NCBI GenBank assembly: GCA_900541905.1
Contig: UQLQ01000015.1
Location: 1-39,486 of the forward strand
Reading direction: 5' to 3'
Length of the DNA stretch: 39,486 bases
Origin: an uncultured Oscillospiraceae bacterium
Lineage (GTDB): Bacteria > Bacillota > Clostridia > Oscillospirales > Acutalibacteraceae
In this document: positions 7,902-15,769 of the stretch, in pieces
Numbering within the stretch: the stretch's first letter is position 1
Layout of the letters: each line of letters starts with the position of its first letter
Translations under genes and position numbers: made by a program
The notes under the pieces: generated by a model
The model's database searches: none
The model's input: the letters and a program-made list of their open reading frames with translations, nothing else
What the model was told of the DNA's origin: nothing

Positions 7902-7999
7902 AAATATAACTTATAAAGTATACCACAAAAAAAATACAGTTGCAATTTTTATTACCAAAAACAACTTAACATATGAATCTTTCTATAAATCTATCATAA

Positions 8000-8030
8000 A
8001 AAAGGGTCGGAGCAGGCTCCGACCCTTTTT
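8000..8030. terminator. Terminator after the phosphoglucomutase gene
   Basis: GGGTCGGAG pairs with CTCCGACCC around a CAGG loop, with A/T runs on both sides. The T-tract on the minus strand begins beyond the stop codon at 8030. Confidence 0.88.
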
Positions 8031-9724
8031 TAGATTCCCAGTAATTCGTTTGCACAGTTTTTAAATACTTGGATTACCGCTTGAGATTCTTCTCTTGTCT
8101 TACCTTTTGCGGATAAATATAACTTTAACTTAGGCTCTGTTCCTGACGGACGCACAATTAATTTACTTCCGTTTTCCAGACGATATTCCAAAACATTGGA
8201 TTTGGGGAGTGTAATTTCAGTTTCAATGGTACCGTCAAAACATTTAGACGCTTTATAATCACTCCAGCCAACCACCGCAAAATCAGCAATTTTAGTTGGA
8301 GCATTGGTACGCAAATGCTCCATAATTGACTGCATTTTATTCATACCGTCTTGACCTTCAAATGTAAAATTCATCAATTCATTTAGGAAATAACCATGTT
8401 TTTCATAGATATCATGAATTGCATCCACCAACGTCTTCCCTTGCTTTTTATAGTCAACTGCCATTTCACATACTAACATACTGGCATTCACGGCGTCTTT
8501 ATCACGCACATAACTGCCTGATAAATAACCATAGCTTTCCTCAAAGCCAAAGATATAACGGTTTTCCTCTCCGTTGGCTTCTAAGCCTGCTATTTGGTCG
8601 CCAATGTATTTAAAACCTGTCAAAACACTTCTTAACTCAATACCATACTCTTTGGCAACGCTATCCGTTAAATCTGTGGAAACAATCGTTTTGACTGCAA
8701 CCGGATGTTTCGGCATAGTTCCATTTGCAATACGATTGCGTGCAATAAAATCTAATAATAAAACACCGACCTCATTGCCGTTTAACAATTGATAATCACC
8801 GTTATGTCTTACAGCAATACCCATACGGTCACAGTCAGGATCTGTCGCTACCAGTAAATCTGGTTGTACGCTTTCACAAAGATCCAATCCTACTTGTAAT
8901 GCCTCTCTAAATTCAGGATTTGGATACGGACAAGTCGGAAAATTGCCGTCCGGCTCTGATTGTTCAGGGACGATTGTAACATTTTTTATGCCAATCATAT
9001 CAAAGATACGTGTGACACACATTTTTCCACTGCCATTGAGAGGAGTGTACACTACTTTTAAATCAGAATTGCTGCAATTCAAAATACTTTGTGACTTAAC
9101 GGCATTTAAAAATGCTGTTACAACATCCTCGCCTATGGCCTTAATGCTTCCTTGTTCTACTACGGTATCATAATCCATGTGTTTTACATCCCGGAAAATA
9201 TCCAGGCGATTAATTTCATCCAGGATAGCATCTGCCATTTCCAAAGCAACCTGGCAACCGTCACTGCCATATGCTTTGTATCCGTTATATTTTGCAGGAT
9301 TATGGCTTGCAGTAATACAAATACCCGCATCACACTTTAAATGACGAACGGCAAAAGACAGTGCAGGTGTAGGCATCAATTGAGGATATAAATGTGCGGT
9401 AATTCCATTCGCTGCTAAAACCTCAGCCGCTGCCTTTGCAAATACATCTGACTTAATACGACTGTCATATGCAATTGCCACAGACGCATGCGACGTTTTT
9501 TTATTTAGATAGTTGGCAAGCCCTTGAGTTGCCTTTCGTACTGTATAAATATTAATTCTGTTTGTACCGGCTCCAATCACACCACGTAAACCACCTGTTC
9601 CAAATTCCAGTTCACGGTAGAAACGGTCGTTAATTTCCTCTGCATTACCCTCAATTGCATTTAGTTCTTCTGTTAAATCAGGGTCATCCAGCTTCATAGA
9701 ATGCCATCTCTCATATTCAGTCAT
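8030..9724 (-). CDS. Phosphoglucomutase/phosphomannomutase (alpha-D-phosphohexomutase)
   Basis: The protein (564 residues from the preferred start) interconverts hexose 1- and 6-phosphates, feeding glycogen, wall-sugar and nucleotide-sugar synthesis. All four family loops are visible: the phosphoserine loop TASHNPAKYNGYK, the metal loop DPDCDRMG, the sugar loop GFEESYGYL and the phosphate loop RPSGTEPKLK. Length fits the long Firmicute PgcA/Pgm group. An in-frame ATG at 9739 exists, but the ATG at 9724 has GGAG at better spacing. Glucose or mannose preference cannot be told from sequence alone. Confidence 0.93.
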   Translation of the reverse strand: MTEYERWHSMKLDDPDLTEELNAIEGNAEEINDRFYRELEFGTGGLRGVIGAGTNRINIYTVRKATQGLANYLNKKTSHASVAIAYDSRIKSDVFAKAAAEVLAANGITAHLYPQLMPTPALSFAVRHLKCDAGICITASHNPAKYNGYKAYGSDGCQVALEMADAILDEINRLDIFRDVKHMDYDTVVEQGSIKAIGEDVVTAFLNAVKSQSILNCSNSDLKVVYTPLNGSGKMCVTRIFDMIGIKNVTIVPEQSEPDGNFPTCPYPNPEFREALQVGLDLCESVQPDLLVATDPDCDRMGIAVRHNGDYQLLNGNEVGVLLLDFIARNRIANGTMPKHPVAVKTIVSTDLTDSVAKEYGIELRSVLTGFKYIGDQIAGLEANGEENRYIFGFEESYGYLSGSYVRDKDAVNASMLVCEMAVDYKKQGKTLVDAIHDIYEKHGYFLNELMNFTFEGQDGMNKMQSIMEHLRTNAPTKIADFAVVGWSDYKASKCFDGTIETEITLPKSNVLEYRLENGSKLIVRPSGTEPKLKLYLSAKGKTREESQAVIQVFKNCANELLGI

Positions 9725-9878
9725 AATTACTCTCTCCATTCCCCGCCCTTATCCATATCCATCCCTGTGGCGGTAATATCATTACTCTATATGTATCAAT
9801 AAAATACAATCTACATAATATATAAGTTCTCCAAAATTAGACTATCACGCCAATCCATACAATGTCAAGAAACGAATT

Positions 9879-10343
9879 TTAAACTTTTATAATTTGTAAG
9901 GAAATGCCGGCATCTGTAATATCAATTACCCCATAGGTACCGTCAGCATATTGTAAAGAACCCGGATTCAACAAATACAATTCATCATCATATTCTGTTA
10001 TAGGCAGGTGTGTATGCCCAAAAAGCACAATATCCGCATTCCTTTTTCTTGCTTCCAGCTTGATATGCTGCAAACTTGTTTTTACCTTATATTCATGGCC
10101 ATGTACAAAAAAGATTGTTTTATCCGCTACTTTTAATTCACCTTCAAGAGGCAACGAAGAACCCCAGTCACAATTACCGGCTACCTGATAGAATTGCTTA
10201 TCTCTATAAACAAATTCTAAATCCACAATATCATCGGCCCCGTCCCCTAAATGGATGATCATATTGGCTTCCGGTTGACTTTCCACTGCACGCTCTATAT
10301 TCCTTGTATTTCCATGGGAATCGGAAATAACTAAAATTCTCAT
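9879..10343 (-). CDS. MJ0936/YfcE-type metallophosphoesterase
   Basis: A 154-residue calcineurin-like phosphodiesterase of the small YfcE family. The two-metal site motifs are complete: DSHGN at residues 8-12, GD-GAD near 33, GNCDW near 57, HGHEY near 81 and GHTH near 109. The family hydrolyses model phosphodiesters; the physiological substrate is unknown. An AAGGGGG ribosome site precedes the ATG. In many Firmicutes it sits behind rph/HAM1 genes, which are not here. Confidence 0.9.
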   Translation of the reverse strand: MRILVISDSHGNTRNIERAVESQPEANMIIHLGDGADDIVDLEFVYRDKQFYQVAGNCDWGSSLPLEGELKVADKTIFFVHGHEYKVKTSLQHIKLEARKRNADIVLFGHTHLPITEYDDELYLLNPGSLQYADGTYGVIDITDAGISLQIIKV

Positions 10344-10485
10344 AAAAACCCCCTTGACTCCATATACAATATTACTATCTGCCCATTTTACCGCATATGT
10401 ATATTTATCTGATCATATTATATATGGAAACACATGGGGGAATCCAGTCTTTTTTCATTTTTTACTTTGAAAGGTGTGAAATACT

Positions 10486-10722
10486 TTGCCTAACAACGAA
10501 GAATTACAGAAACTGTTAAATGTAGCGGCCCAACGTCTGGGTACACAACCCGAACAACTGAAACAACAAGCAGAAAACGGCACGCTGCAAAAAATGTTAA
10601 ATAACTTAAATGCCAACGATGCTGCAAAACTTCAGCAAGTATTAAGCGATAAAGAGGCAGCCAATAAATTGTTGAATTCACCACAGGCACAAGTGCTGCT
10701 AAAAAAATTTTTGGGCAAATAA
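10486..10722 (+). CDS. Small unrecognised protein, first of a three-gene cassette
   Basis: The 78-residue protein is Gln/Asn/Lys/Leu-rich and predicted all-helical (LQKLLNVAAQRLGTQ and LNNLNANDAAKLQQVL among its helices), with no signal or membrane segment. Translation starts at TTG with AAAGGTG upstream. The next gene starts 18 bp after its stop, and a second helical segment resembles the start of that protein (both mention NNP/NSP-type helix caps), hinting at related folds. Function unknown. Confidence 0.75.
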   Translation: MPNNEELQKLLNVAAQRLGTQPEQLKQQAENGTLQKMLNNLNANDAAKLQQVLSDKEAANKLLNSPQAQVLLKKFLGK

Positions 10723-10740
10723 GAAATGGGGTGACGGTCC

Positions 10741-11277
10741 ATGGATGACTTAGCCGGAAAATTAAATGAAATTTTGAATAATCCTGCAGAAATGGCAAAA
10801 TTTCAGCAAATGGCTAACAATTTATTGGGACAAATGAATACCGAGCAACAAAACAATGCCCCTGAGCAACCAGCGCAGCAATCTACACAGCAATCTCAAA
10901 GCAATTCTACCGGAGGAATTGACTTTAGCCAGCTTGCCAGCTTATTAGGGCAACAATCGGCACCTGCACAAACACCTCAAACAAACAATAATCCACTTGG
11001 TGCTTTGTCTTCTTTAGGCGGTTTGGGAAACACTCTGGGGGCATTGGGCGGAGGAGGAAATGGCGTTTCTCCCGAAATGCTCAATACTGTTATGAAAATA
11101 GCACCTTTACTGGGAAGCATAAATCAAGAAGATGACAATACCAGGCTGCTGCATGCTTTGCGTCCTTTATTAAAAAGTGAGCGGCAGAAAAAACTGGATG
11201 AAGCAATTAAAATTATGAGAATGCTGAAGTTTTTACCTCTTTTAAAAGAACAAGGTATTCTTCAGGGGATTCTATGA
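10741..11277 (+). CDS. Unrecognised helical protein with low-complexity linker, second of cassette
   Basis: The 178-residue protein has an N-terminal helix pair (MDDLAGKLNEILNNPAEM), a Gln/Ser/Pro then Gly-rich linker (about 40-110), and a C-terminal helical block (about 117-178) containing LLHALRPLLKSERQKKLDEA. GGGGTGA is its ribosome site. Proteins beginning with this MDDLxGKLxxxLxxPE pattern occur in Clostridia as uncharacterised short proteins, as far as I recall. The alternating hydrophobic C-terminus looks built for self-assembly or partner binding. Function unknown. Confidence 0.8.
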   Translation: MDDLAGKLNEILNNPAEMAKFQQMANNLLGQMNTEQQNNAPEQPAQQSTQQSQSNSTGGIDFSQLASLLGQQSAPAQTPQTNNNPLGALSSLGGLGNTLGALGGGGNGVSPEMLNTVMKIAPLLGSINQEDDNTRLLHALRPLLKSERQKKLDEAIKIMRMLKFLPLLKEQGILQGIL

Positions 11278-11285
11278 GGTGAAAC

Positions 11286-11702
11286 ATGGCTAACGAAAAT
11301 ATGGATATGAAGCGTATGCAGGAAGAGGCAATTCATAGAGTGCAGGAAATGCAGAATCGTGCCAATCAGCAACTGCGCGGCACACCGCCCTTTGCCACTC
11401 CGCCAAGAACAAATCGTTCAAACAACGGACCGTCTTTTTCAAGTGGAACTCACGGAAATCACGCCCAAGAGTCCTCCCACCACACACCAAATGAACAAGG
11501 CGGCCCTTTACATGGACACAACGGAGGTACTCCGCCAAGCGTTCCTCCTGTCCCTGCCGGACCACAGAACATTGTGGAAAACTTATTAGACGGAGTTATG
11601 AAAGACAGCGAACGAACTTTAATCATGATACTGCTGTTGGTTCTGTTTAATGAACAGGCCGACACCAGTGTAATTTTCTCGCTGTTATACTTACTGCTCT
11701 AA
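11286..11702 (+). CDS. Unrecognised protein with hydrophobic C-terminal helix pair, third of cassette
   Basis: The 138-residue protein has a charged N-terminal helix (about 1-30), a disordered Pro/Gly/His/Asn/Ser-rich centre (about 31-95) and a hydrophobic end (SERTLIMILLLVLFNEQ then a Leu-rich last helix). This end could lie in or on a membrane, or be a buried helix hairpin. GAGGTG precedes the ATG and only 8 bp separate it from the previous gene, so the cassette is one operon. A paired bidirectional terminator follows. Function unknown. Confidence 0.75.
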   Translation: MANENMDMKRMQEEAIHRVQEMQNRANQQLRGTPPFATPPRTNRSNNGPSFSSGTHGNHAQESSHHTPNEQGGPLHGHNGGTPPSVPPVPAGPQNIVENLLDGVMKDSERTLIMILLLVLFNEQADTSVIFSLLYLLL

Positions 11703-11803
11703 TGCACATAATGATGAGAGAAGATATCTGATGATAAATTCAGGTATCTTGCTTTATTATATATATGGACAAGATTATGATTTATGACAAACAAAATATA
11801 AAA

Positions 11804-11839
11804 ATCAAAAACGGATACCAATTGGTATCCGTTTTTGAT
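11804..11839. terminator. Bidirectional terminator (cassette side)
   Basis: A near-perfect palindrome whose core is GGATACCAATTGGTATCC, flanked by an A-run and a T-run. It ends the plus-strand cassette. Confidence 0.85.
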
Positions 11840-11880
11840 TGCAGAATACTGTGATAAAAAAATGAATCAAGTAATACATG

Positions 11881-11922
11881 AAAATTTGAGTCCGCCTTTT
11901 CATAAAGACGGACTCAAATTTT
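11881..11922. terminator. Bidirectional terminator (minus-gene side)
   Basis: AAAATTTGAGTCCG pairs with CGGACTCAAATTTT, with an additional inner CTTT/AAAG pairing. It probably ends the gene starting at 13020. Confidence 0.8.
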
Positions 11923-12048
11923 AGGAAGCAAATTGCCCAAGAAATTCAAGGCTCAAAAGAATCTCTGACAAAAGGTCTCTGTATCTGTCAATCTACTTTA
12001 TTTACTATAAAAATTCTTTTTTCACCGTCAGAAATACTTATCACGTTT

Positions 12049-13020
12049 TCAAGCAGATTGAATTGAGGATAAATACGGCTCTCCACTGAGAGAATCAATT
12101 TCCAGTATATAACGGTATGTTTCCACAGCAGTTTCCTGTGTTGTAGAAGAAAACTCTACCGTAACAACGATGGAGCCATTCTCTTTTTTTACCTCTTTAA
12201 TTTGCGGAACTGGGCTTGTAACACTGCTACTAGGTAACACACGGTAAGTATCGGAAGATTCATCATAAACAAAAAAAGAATTGTTTTGCGGATGTTTGGC
12301 AGAAAGATGAAAGGCACTTCCAAACAGTTCCTTAGATGCGTCTTCTACATCTTTTGCGGGAACAATCAGCTTTCCCTGTTCATCTGTCTCTTTATAGTTT
12401 GCCTGATTTTGTGTTACTGCCCGCCATACGGAAGCTTGCAGAGTCATATCTCCGCCGGCCTGTGTCAACGATGAAAACGGTTCCGGATTTTGCATCATAA
12501 CAGGCGCTAAAAAAGCATTGATTTGCTCTGTATCCTGTACCAAGTCTACACCGCCAAACATACAAAAGCATACCACTCCTGCAAATGCAGCCATTAAAAT
12601 CATAATACCCGGGATGATTCCCTTTGGTTTTGATTGTTTTGTCTCACCCTCATACATTTCGTTTTCCTGTTGCTGCGCAATTTGTGGATTGGCCGGATAA
12701 AATAATCTGGAGGGCTGATTATTTCTTTTCCAAAGGGGAAATCCTTCTACTTCCGGCGGGGACTCCTCTTGTTCCGGCAGTGTTTGATATTCCGCAGTTT
12801 CGTTCACTTCCTGTTCTGTTTCTATCATATTGGAGTCGTCCAATGTTACATGTATGGTGGGTACTGTATTGTCAACAGGCTCTGATGAGGGCTCCACTTT
12901 TGTTTCTTCTGCTGCATGCATTTGAAGCTGCGGCAAAAATTCGGTGGGCTGTTCATCTCGATAATCACACACAAATTGTGCCGTTTTTTTTGGTGTTTGT
13001 TCTTTGTTTTCTGAATTCAT
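12049..13020 (-). CDS. Unrecognised single-pass membrane protein
   Basis: The 323-residue protein has an acidic, Glu/Pro-rich N-terminal half (1-130) with no fold recognised. A membrane segment follows at about 134-156 (GIIPGIMILMAAFAGVVCF). The C-terminal domain (about 160-323) is predicted outside, with mixed beta strands ending in a strand-rich ETYRYILEID segment. By architecture it resembles membrane sensors or anti-sigma-like proteins, but no such motif is seen and no sigma factor is adjacent. It stands alone between terminators. Confidence 0.8.
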   Translation of the reverse strand: MNSENKEQTPKKTAQFVCDYRDEQPTEFLPQLQMHAAEETKVEPSSEPVDNTVPTIHVTLDDSNMIETEQEVNETAEYQTLPEQEESPPEVEGFPLWKRNNQPSRLFYPANPQIAQQQENEMYEGETKQSKPKGIIPGIMILMAAFAGVVCFCMFGGVDLVQDTEQINAFLAPVMMQNPEPFSSLTQAGGDMTLQASVWRAVTQNQANYKETDEQGKLIVPAKDVEDASKELFGSAFHLSAKHPQNNSFFVYDESSDTYRVLPSSSVTSPVPQIKEVKKENGSIVVTVEFSSTTQETAVETYRYILEIDSLSGEPYLSSIQSA

Positions 13021-13069
13021 TTGTTATGATTCAACCCCTTGTTTTGTACTTTACCTAATATATAAGTAC

Positions 13070-13124
13070 AAAACAGCCTCGGCAGAACTTTTTTATAAAA
13101 AAGAAATCTGCCAAGGCTGTTTTT
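13070..13124 (-). terminator. Terminator of proBA
   Basis: AAAACAGCCT-GGCAGA pairs with TCTGCC-AGGCTGTTTT, with an inner CTTTTT/AAAAAG stem. It lies about 90 bp past the proA stop and before the next minus-strand gene. Confidence 0.75.
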
Positions 13125-13215
13125 TAAGGATTTGTTTTATAAATGTATATTATGAAAACCTACGTTTCACTCTAATCCAACCAACATTGGAATTCGTTCT
13201 AACACATACAGTACT

Positions 13216-14460
13216 TTATACACGAATTTGACCGTTGCCGTTGATGATAAACTTTACAGATGTCAGTTGTTCAATACCCATAGGACCTCTTGCATGGAGT
13301 TTTTGAGTAGAAATACCGATTTCCGCACCCAGCCCAAACATACCTCCGTCTGTAAATCTGGTGGATGCATTCACATAAACCGCTGCTGCATCTATTTGAG
13401 ATGTGAATAACATTGCATTGGTATAACTTTCTGTTACAATACATTCACTATGACCTGTGGTATACGTCATGATATGGCCAATGGCTTGATGAATGTCGTC
13501 TACAACGCGAATTGCCAAAGTATAACCCAAATATTCTGTCGCCCAATCTTGTTCCGTTGCAGGTACTGCATCTGGCAATATTCTGCAAACTGTTTGGCAT
13601 CCCCTAATTTCCACTTGTTTTTCTTTCAACCTTTTCTCAATGACAGGGAGAGCTTTTTCAGCGATATTTTTGTGTACCAATACTGTTTCAATGGCATTAC
13701 AAACAGAAGGACGGGACGTTTTTGCATTAAAAATAATATCAGCTGCCATAGCAACATCTGCCGATTCATCTACATATACATGGCAGTTGCCGGAACCTGT
13801 TTCAATTACAGGAACCTTTGCATTCTCCACCACCGCTTTGATTAAACCTGCACCGCCTCTTGGAATCAATACGTCCAAATATTCCGTTAAACGCATCATT
13901 TCATTTGCGGATTCCCTACTGGTATTCTGCACAAGCTGAACACAATTCCCTGACAAACCGGCTTGCTCTAATGCAGCCTGCATAATGTTGGTAATACATT
14001 GATTAGAGTGGAAAGCTTCTTTTCCGCCCCGTAAAATGACCGCATTGCCTGACTTTAAACAAAGTGCCGCTGCATCGGAAGTCACATTTGGTCTGGCTTC
14101 ATAAATCATGCCGATAACACCCAGAGGTACACGTACTTTTTCAATTTTAAGACCGTTGCTTTGCACCATTCCGTCCAACACGGTACCGATTGGGTCTTTC
14201 AGTGCTAAAACTTCCTCCACACCTTTTGCCATACCTTCAATACGTTCACTTGTTAATGTAAGACGATCCAGCAATGACTCAGACATCCCGTTTTGTTTGG
14301 CTGCTTCAATATCCAAAGCATTGGCCTTTATAATATTATCTTTATGTTCTCTCAAAGCTTTTGCAATTGCAGCAAGTCCCTGATTTTTTTTATCACCTGC
14401 GAAAGCAAGTTCACGTGCTGCCTCCTTTGCACGTTTTCCCATTTGTTCCAATTCGGTCAT
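13216..14460 (-). CDS. proA: Gamma-glutamyl phosphate reductase (glutamate-5-semialdehyde dehydrogenase)
   Basis: This 414-residue NADPH-dependent enzyme reduces gamma-glutamyl phosphate to glutamate semialdehyde, the second step of proline synthesis. The aldehyde-dehydrogenase-like fold is full length. The catalytic Cys is in RPSVCNAIET, and IETGSGNCHVYVD and LILRGGKEA-type motifs are present. A perfect AAAGGAGG precedes the ATG. It follows proB after 29 bp. proC is not in the window. Confidence 0.97.
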   Translation of the reverse strand: MTELEQMGKRAKEAARELAFAGDKKNQGLAAIAKALREHKDNIIKANALDIEAAKQNGMSESLLDRLTLTSERIEGMAKGVEEVLALKDPIGTVLDGMVQSNGLKIEKVRVPLGVIGMIYEARPNVTSDAAALCLKSGNAVILRGGKEAFHSNQCITNIMQAALEQAGLSGNCVQLVQNTSRESANEMMRLTEYLDVLIPRGGAGLIKAVVENAKVPVIETGSGNCHVYVDESADVAMAADIIFNAKTSRPSVCNAIETVLVHKNIAEKALPVIEKRLKEKQVEIRGCQTVCRILPDAVPATEQDWATEYLGYTLAIRVVDDIHQAIGHIMTYTTGHSECIVTESYTNAMLFTSQIDAAAVYVNASTRFTDGGMFGLGAEIGISTQKLHARGPMGIEQLTSVKFIINGNGQIRV

Positions 14461-14489
14461 ATCTATTCCTCCTTTCAGTATTTATGCAC

Positions 14490-15284
14490 TTATAATGCGG
14501 CAAATGTAGTTCCTATTTCGACACCGTCCAGCAATTGATATAAATTTTTGGGATGCGTACCACTCATCACACAACAGGAGATACCCGCTTCATTTGCAAT
14601 TTGTGCGGCGCGTATTTTGGTCACCATACCGCCTGTTCCTCTGTTTGTGCCCGCATCGCCTGCCAACGCCTTAATTTCGTCTGTAATATGAGTGACATAG
14701 GGAATATGTTTGGCATTCGGATTTTCTCTCGGGTCTGTATCGTAAAGTCCGTCAATATCAGTTAAAATAATTAATAAATCCGCTCCAACCAACTTGGCAA
14801 CGACTGCAGATAATGTGTCATTATCCCCAAAATGAGGACCGTCCAGCTCGTCAATGCTGACCGTGTCATTTTCATTTACAACCGGAATGATATCCATATT
14901 CAGCAGTTCCCTGAAGGTATTTTCTACATTGCGCTTGCTGTTCTCACTGGCTGTTACATCCGCTGTAAGCAAAACCTGAGCAACCATACAATTATATTCT
15001 CCAAAAAGCTTGTCGTACATAAACATCAGTTCACATTGACCAACAGCAGCAATCGCCTGTTTTTTTTCTGTTTCCGTGGGGCGCTCTTTGATACCAAGTT
15101 TACCCATACCTACGCCAACAGCACCGGATGAAACAAGCACTACCTCAAGACCGGAATTATGCAAATCACTTAACACCTTGCAGAGTTCTTCCGTTCTTCT
15201 TAAATTCAGTTTTCCGTTTTCATAAGTTAAGGTAGAAGTACCTACCTTAACTACAATGCGCTTTGCCTGTGACACTGCGGACAT
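14490..15284 (-). CDS. proB: Glutamate 5-kinase, short form without PUA domain
   Basis: The 264-residue amino-acid-kinase-fold protein phosphorylates glutamate at the start of proline synthesis. Motifs include KVGTSTLT near the N-terminus, VSSGAVGVG, the glutamate-binding NENDTVS and FGDNDTLSAVVA. It ends after the kinase domain, so the C-terminal PUA domain of the approximately 370-residue enzymes is absent; short forms occur in many Firmicutes. GAGGAGA precedes the ATG. The enzyme is normally proline-inhibited. Upstream lies a tandem promoter-like repeat array. Confidence 0.96.
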   Translation of the reverse strand: MSAVSQAKRIVVKVGTSTLTYENGKLNLRRTEELCKVLSDLHNSGLEVVLVSSGAVGVGMGKLGIKERPTETEKKQAIAAVGQCELMFMYDKLFGEYNCMVAQVLLTADVTASENSKRNVENTFRELLNMDIIPVVNENDTVSIDELDGPHFGDNDTLSAVVAKLVGADLLIILTDIDGLYDTDPRENPNAKHIPYVTHITDEIKALAGDAGTNRGTGGMVTKIRAAQIANEAGISCCVMSGTHPKNLYQLLDGVEIGTTFAAL

Positions 15285-15340
15285 TTATACCCGTCTCCTC
15301 TGTACTTATAATAAAATGGAACTGCATCAACTAAATAGTG

Positions 15341-15715
15341 TAGATATTATAACATAAGAGAAATTGCAAAGCAATTTCTAACTAAAAAATGTTAAAACGT
15401 TCCTGCCAACAGCCAAAACTTTAGTTTTTCTGCGGTTGCTAGGTTGTTATAGCATAAAAAAAATTGCGATGCAATTTTCAGCTGATAAATGCTAAAACGT
15501 TCTAGTCAACAATCAAAATTTTTAATTTTGTATTTGTTGCTAGGTTGTTATAACATAAAAGAAATTACATAGTAATTTCTAACTTATCAATGTAAAACGT
15601 TCTTGCTAATAAACAAAACAAACATTGAAAGAATCATCTCCCAATGTTTGTTTTGTTATTACTGCTAAATTGTTATAGTATGAAAAGTTACAAAGTAATG
15701 TTCATCGGATGAAAG
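15341..15715 (-). repeat. Tandem ~100-bp hairpin/promoter-like units upstream of proB
   Basis: Short hairpins recur at 15359-15379 (GAAATTGC/GCAATTTC), 15460-15478 (AAAATTGC/GCAATTTT) and 15560-15580 (GAAATTAC/GTAATTTC), with a degraded fourth near 15688-15698. Spacing is 101, 100 and about 125 bp. Each is enclosed by TARCAT ... ATGYTA pairs, and an invariant AAAACGTTC follows the first three. Between them lie longer hairpins (for example CAAAATT/AATTTTG around 15514, and the AACAAAACAAACATTG stem at 15611-15657). On the minus strand each unit also shows a -35/-10-like pair ending in TATAAT or TATAAC. No coding potential is present. Confidence 0.8.
15346..15374 (-). promoter_or_regulatory. 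Likely proB promoter in the proximal repeat unit
   Basis: TTGCTT (15369-15374), a 17-bp spacer and a perfect TATAAT (15346-15351) face proB. The -35 lies inside the short hairpin of the repeat. Equivalent positions in units 2 and 3 read TTGCAT and TTACTA with TATAAC. Confidence 0.7.
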
Positions 15716-15769
15716 TGAAAACACCCTTTTCAACTGTGTTTCTCAATTTCTGCAAAACTTCTGCATACT

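Larger units (their letters stand above)
11703..12048. other. Convergent intergenic region with two strong hairpins
   Basis: Between the convergent cassette and the membrane-protein gene I see only two terminator hairpins (listed separately) and no coding potential. Confidence 0.6.

Noticed and set aside
7703..7916. Plus-strand small proteins over the tRNA-Arg region
   Set aside because: The EGFEPPT-like string is the common artefact of reading the opposite strand of a tRNA.
15341..15715. CRISPR array
   Set aside because: Units are long, diverge inside, contain hairpins with different sequence, and lack short constant repeats with unique spacers.
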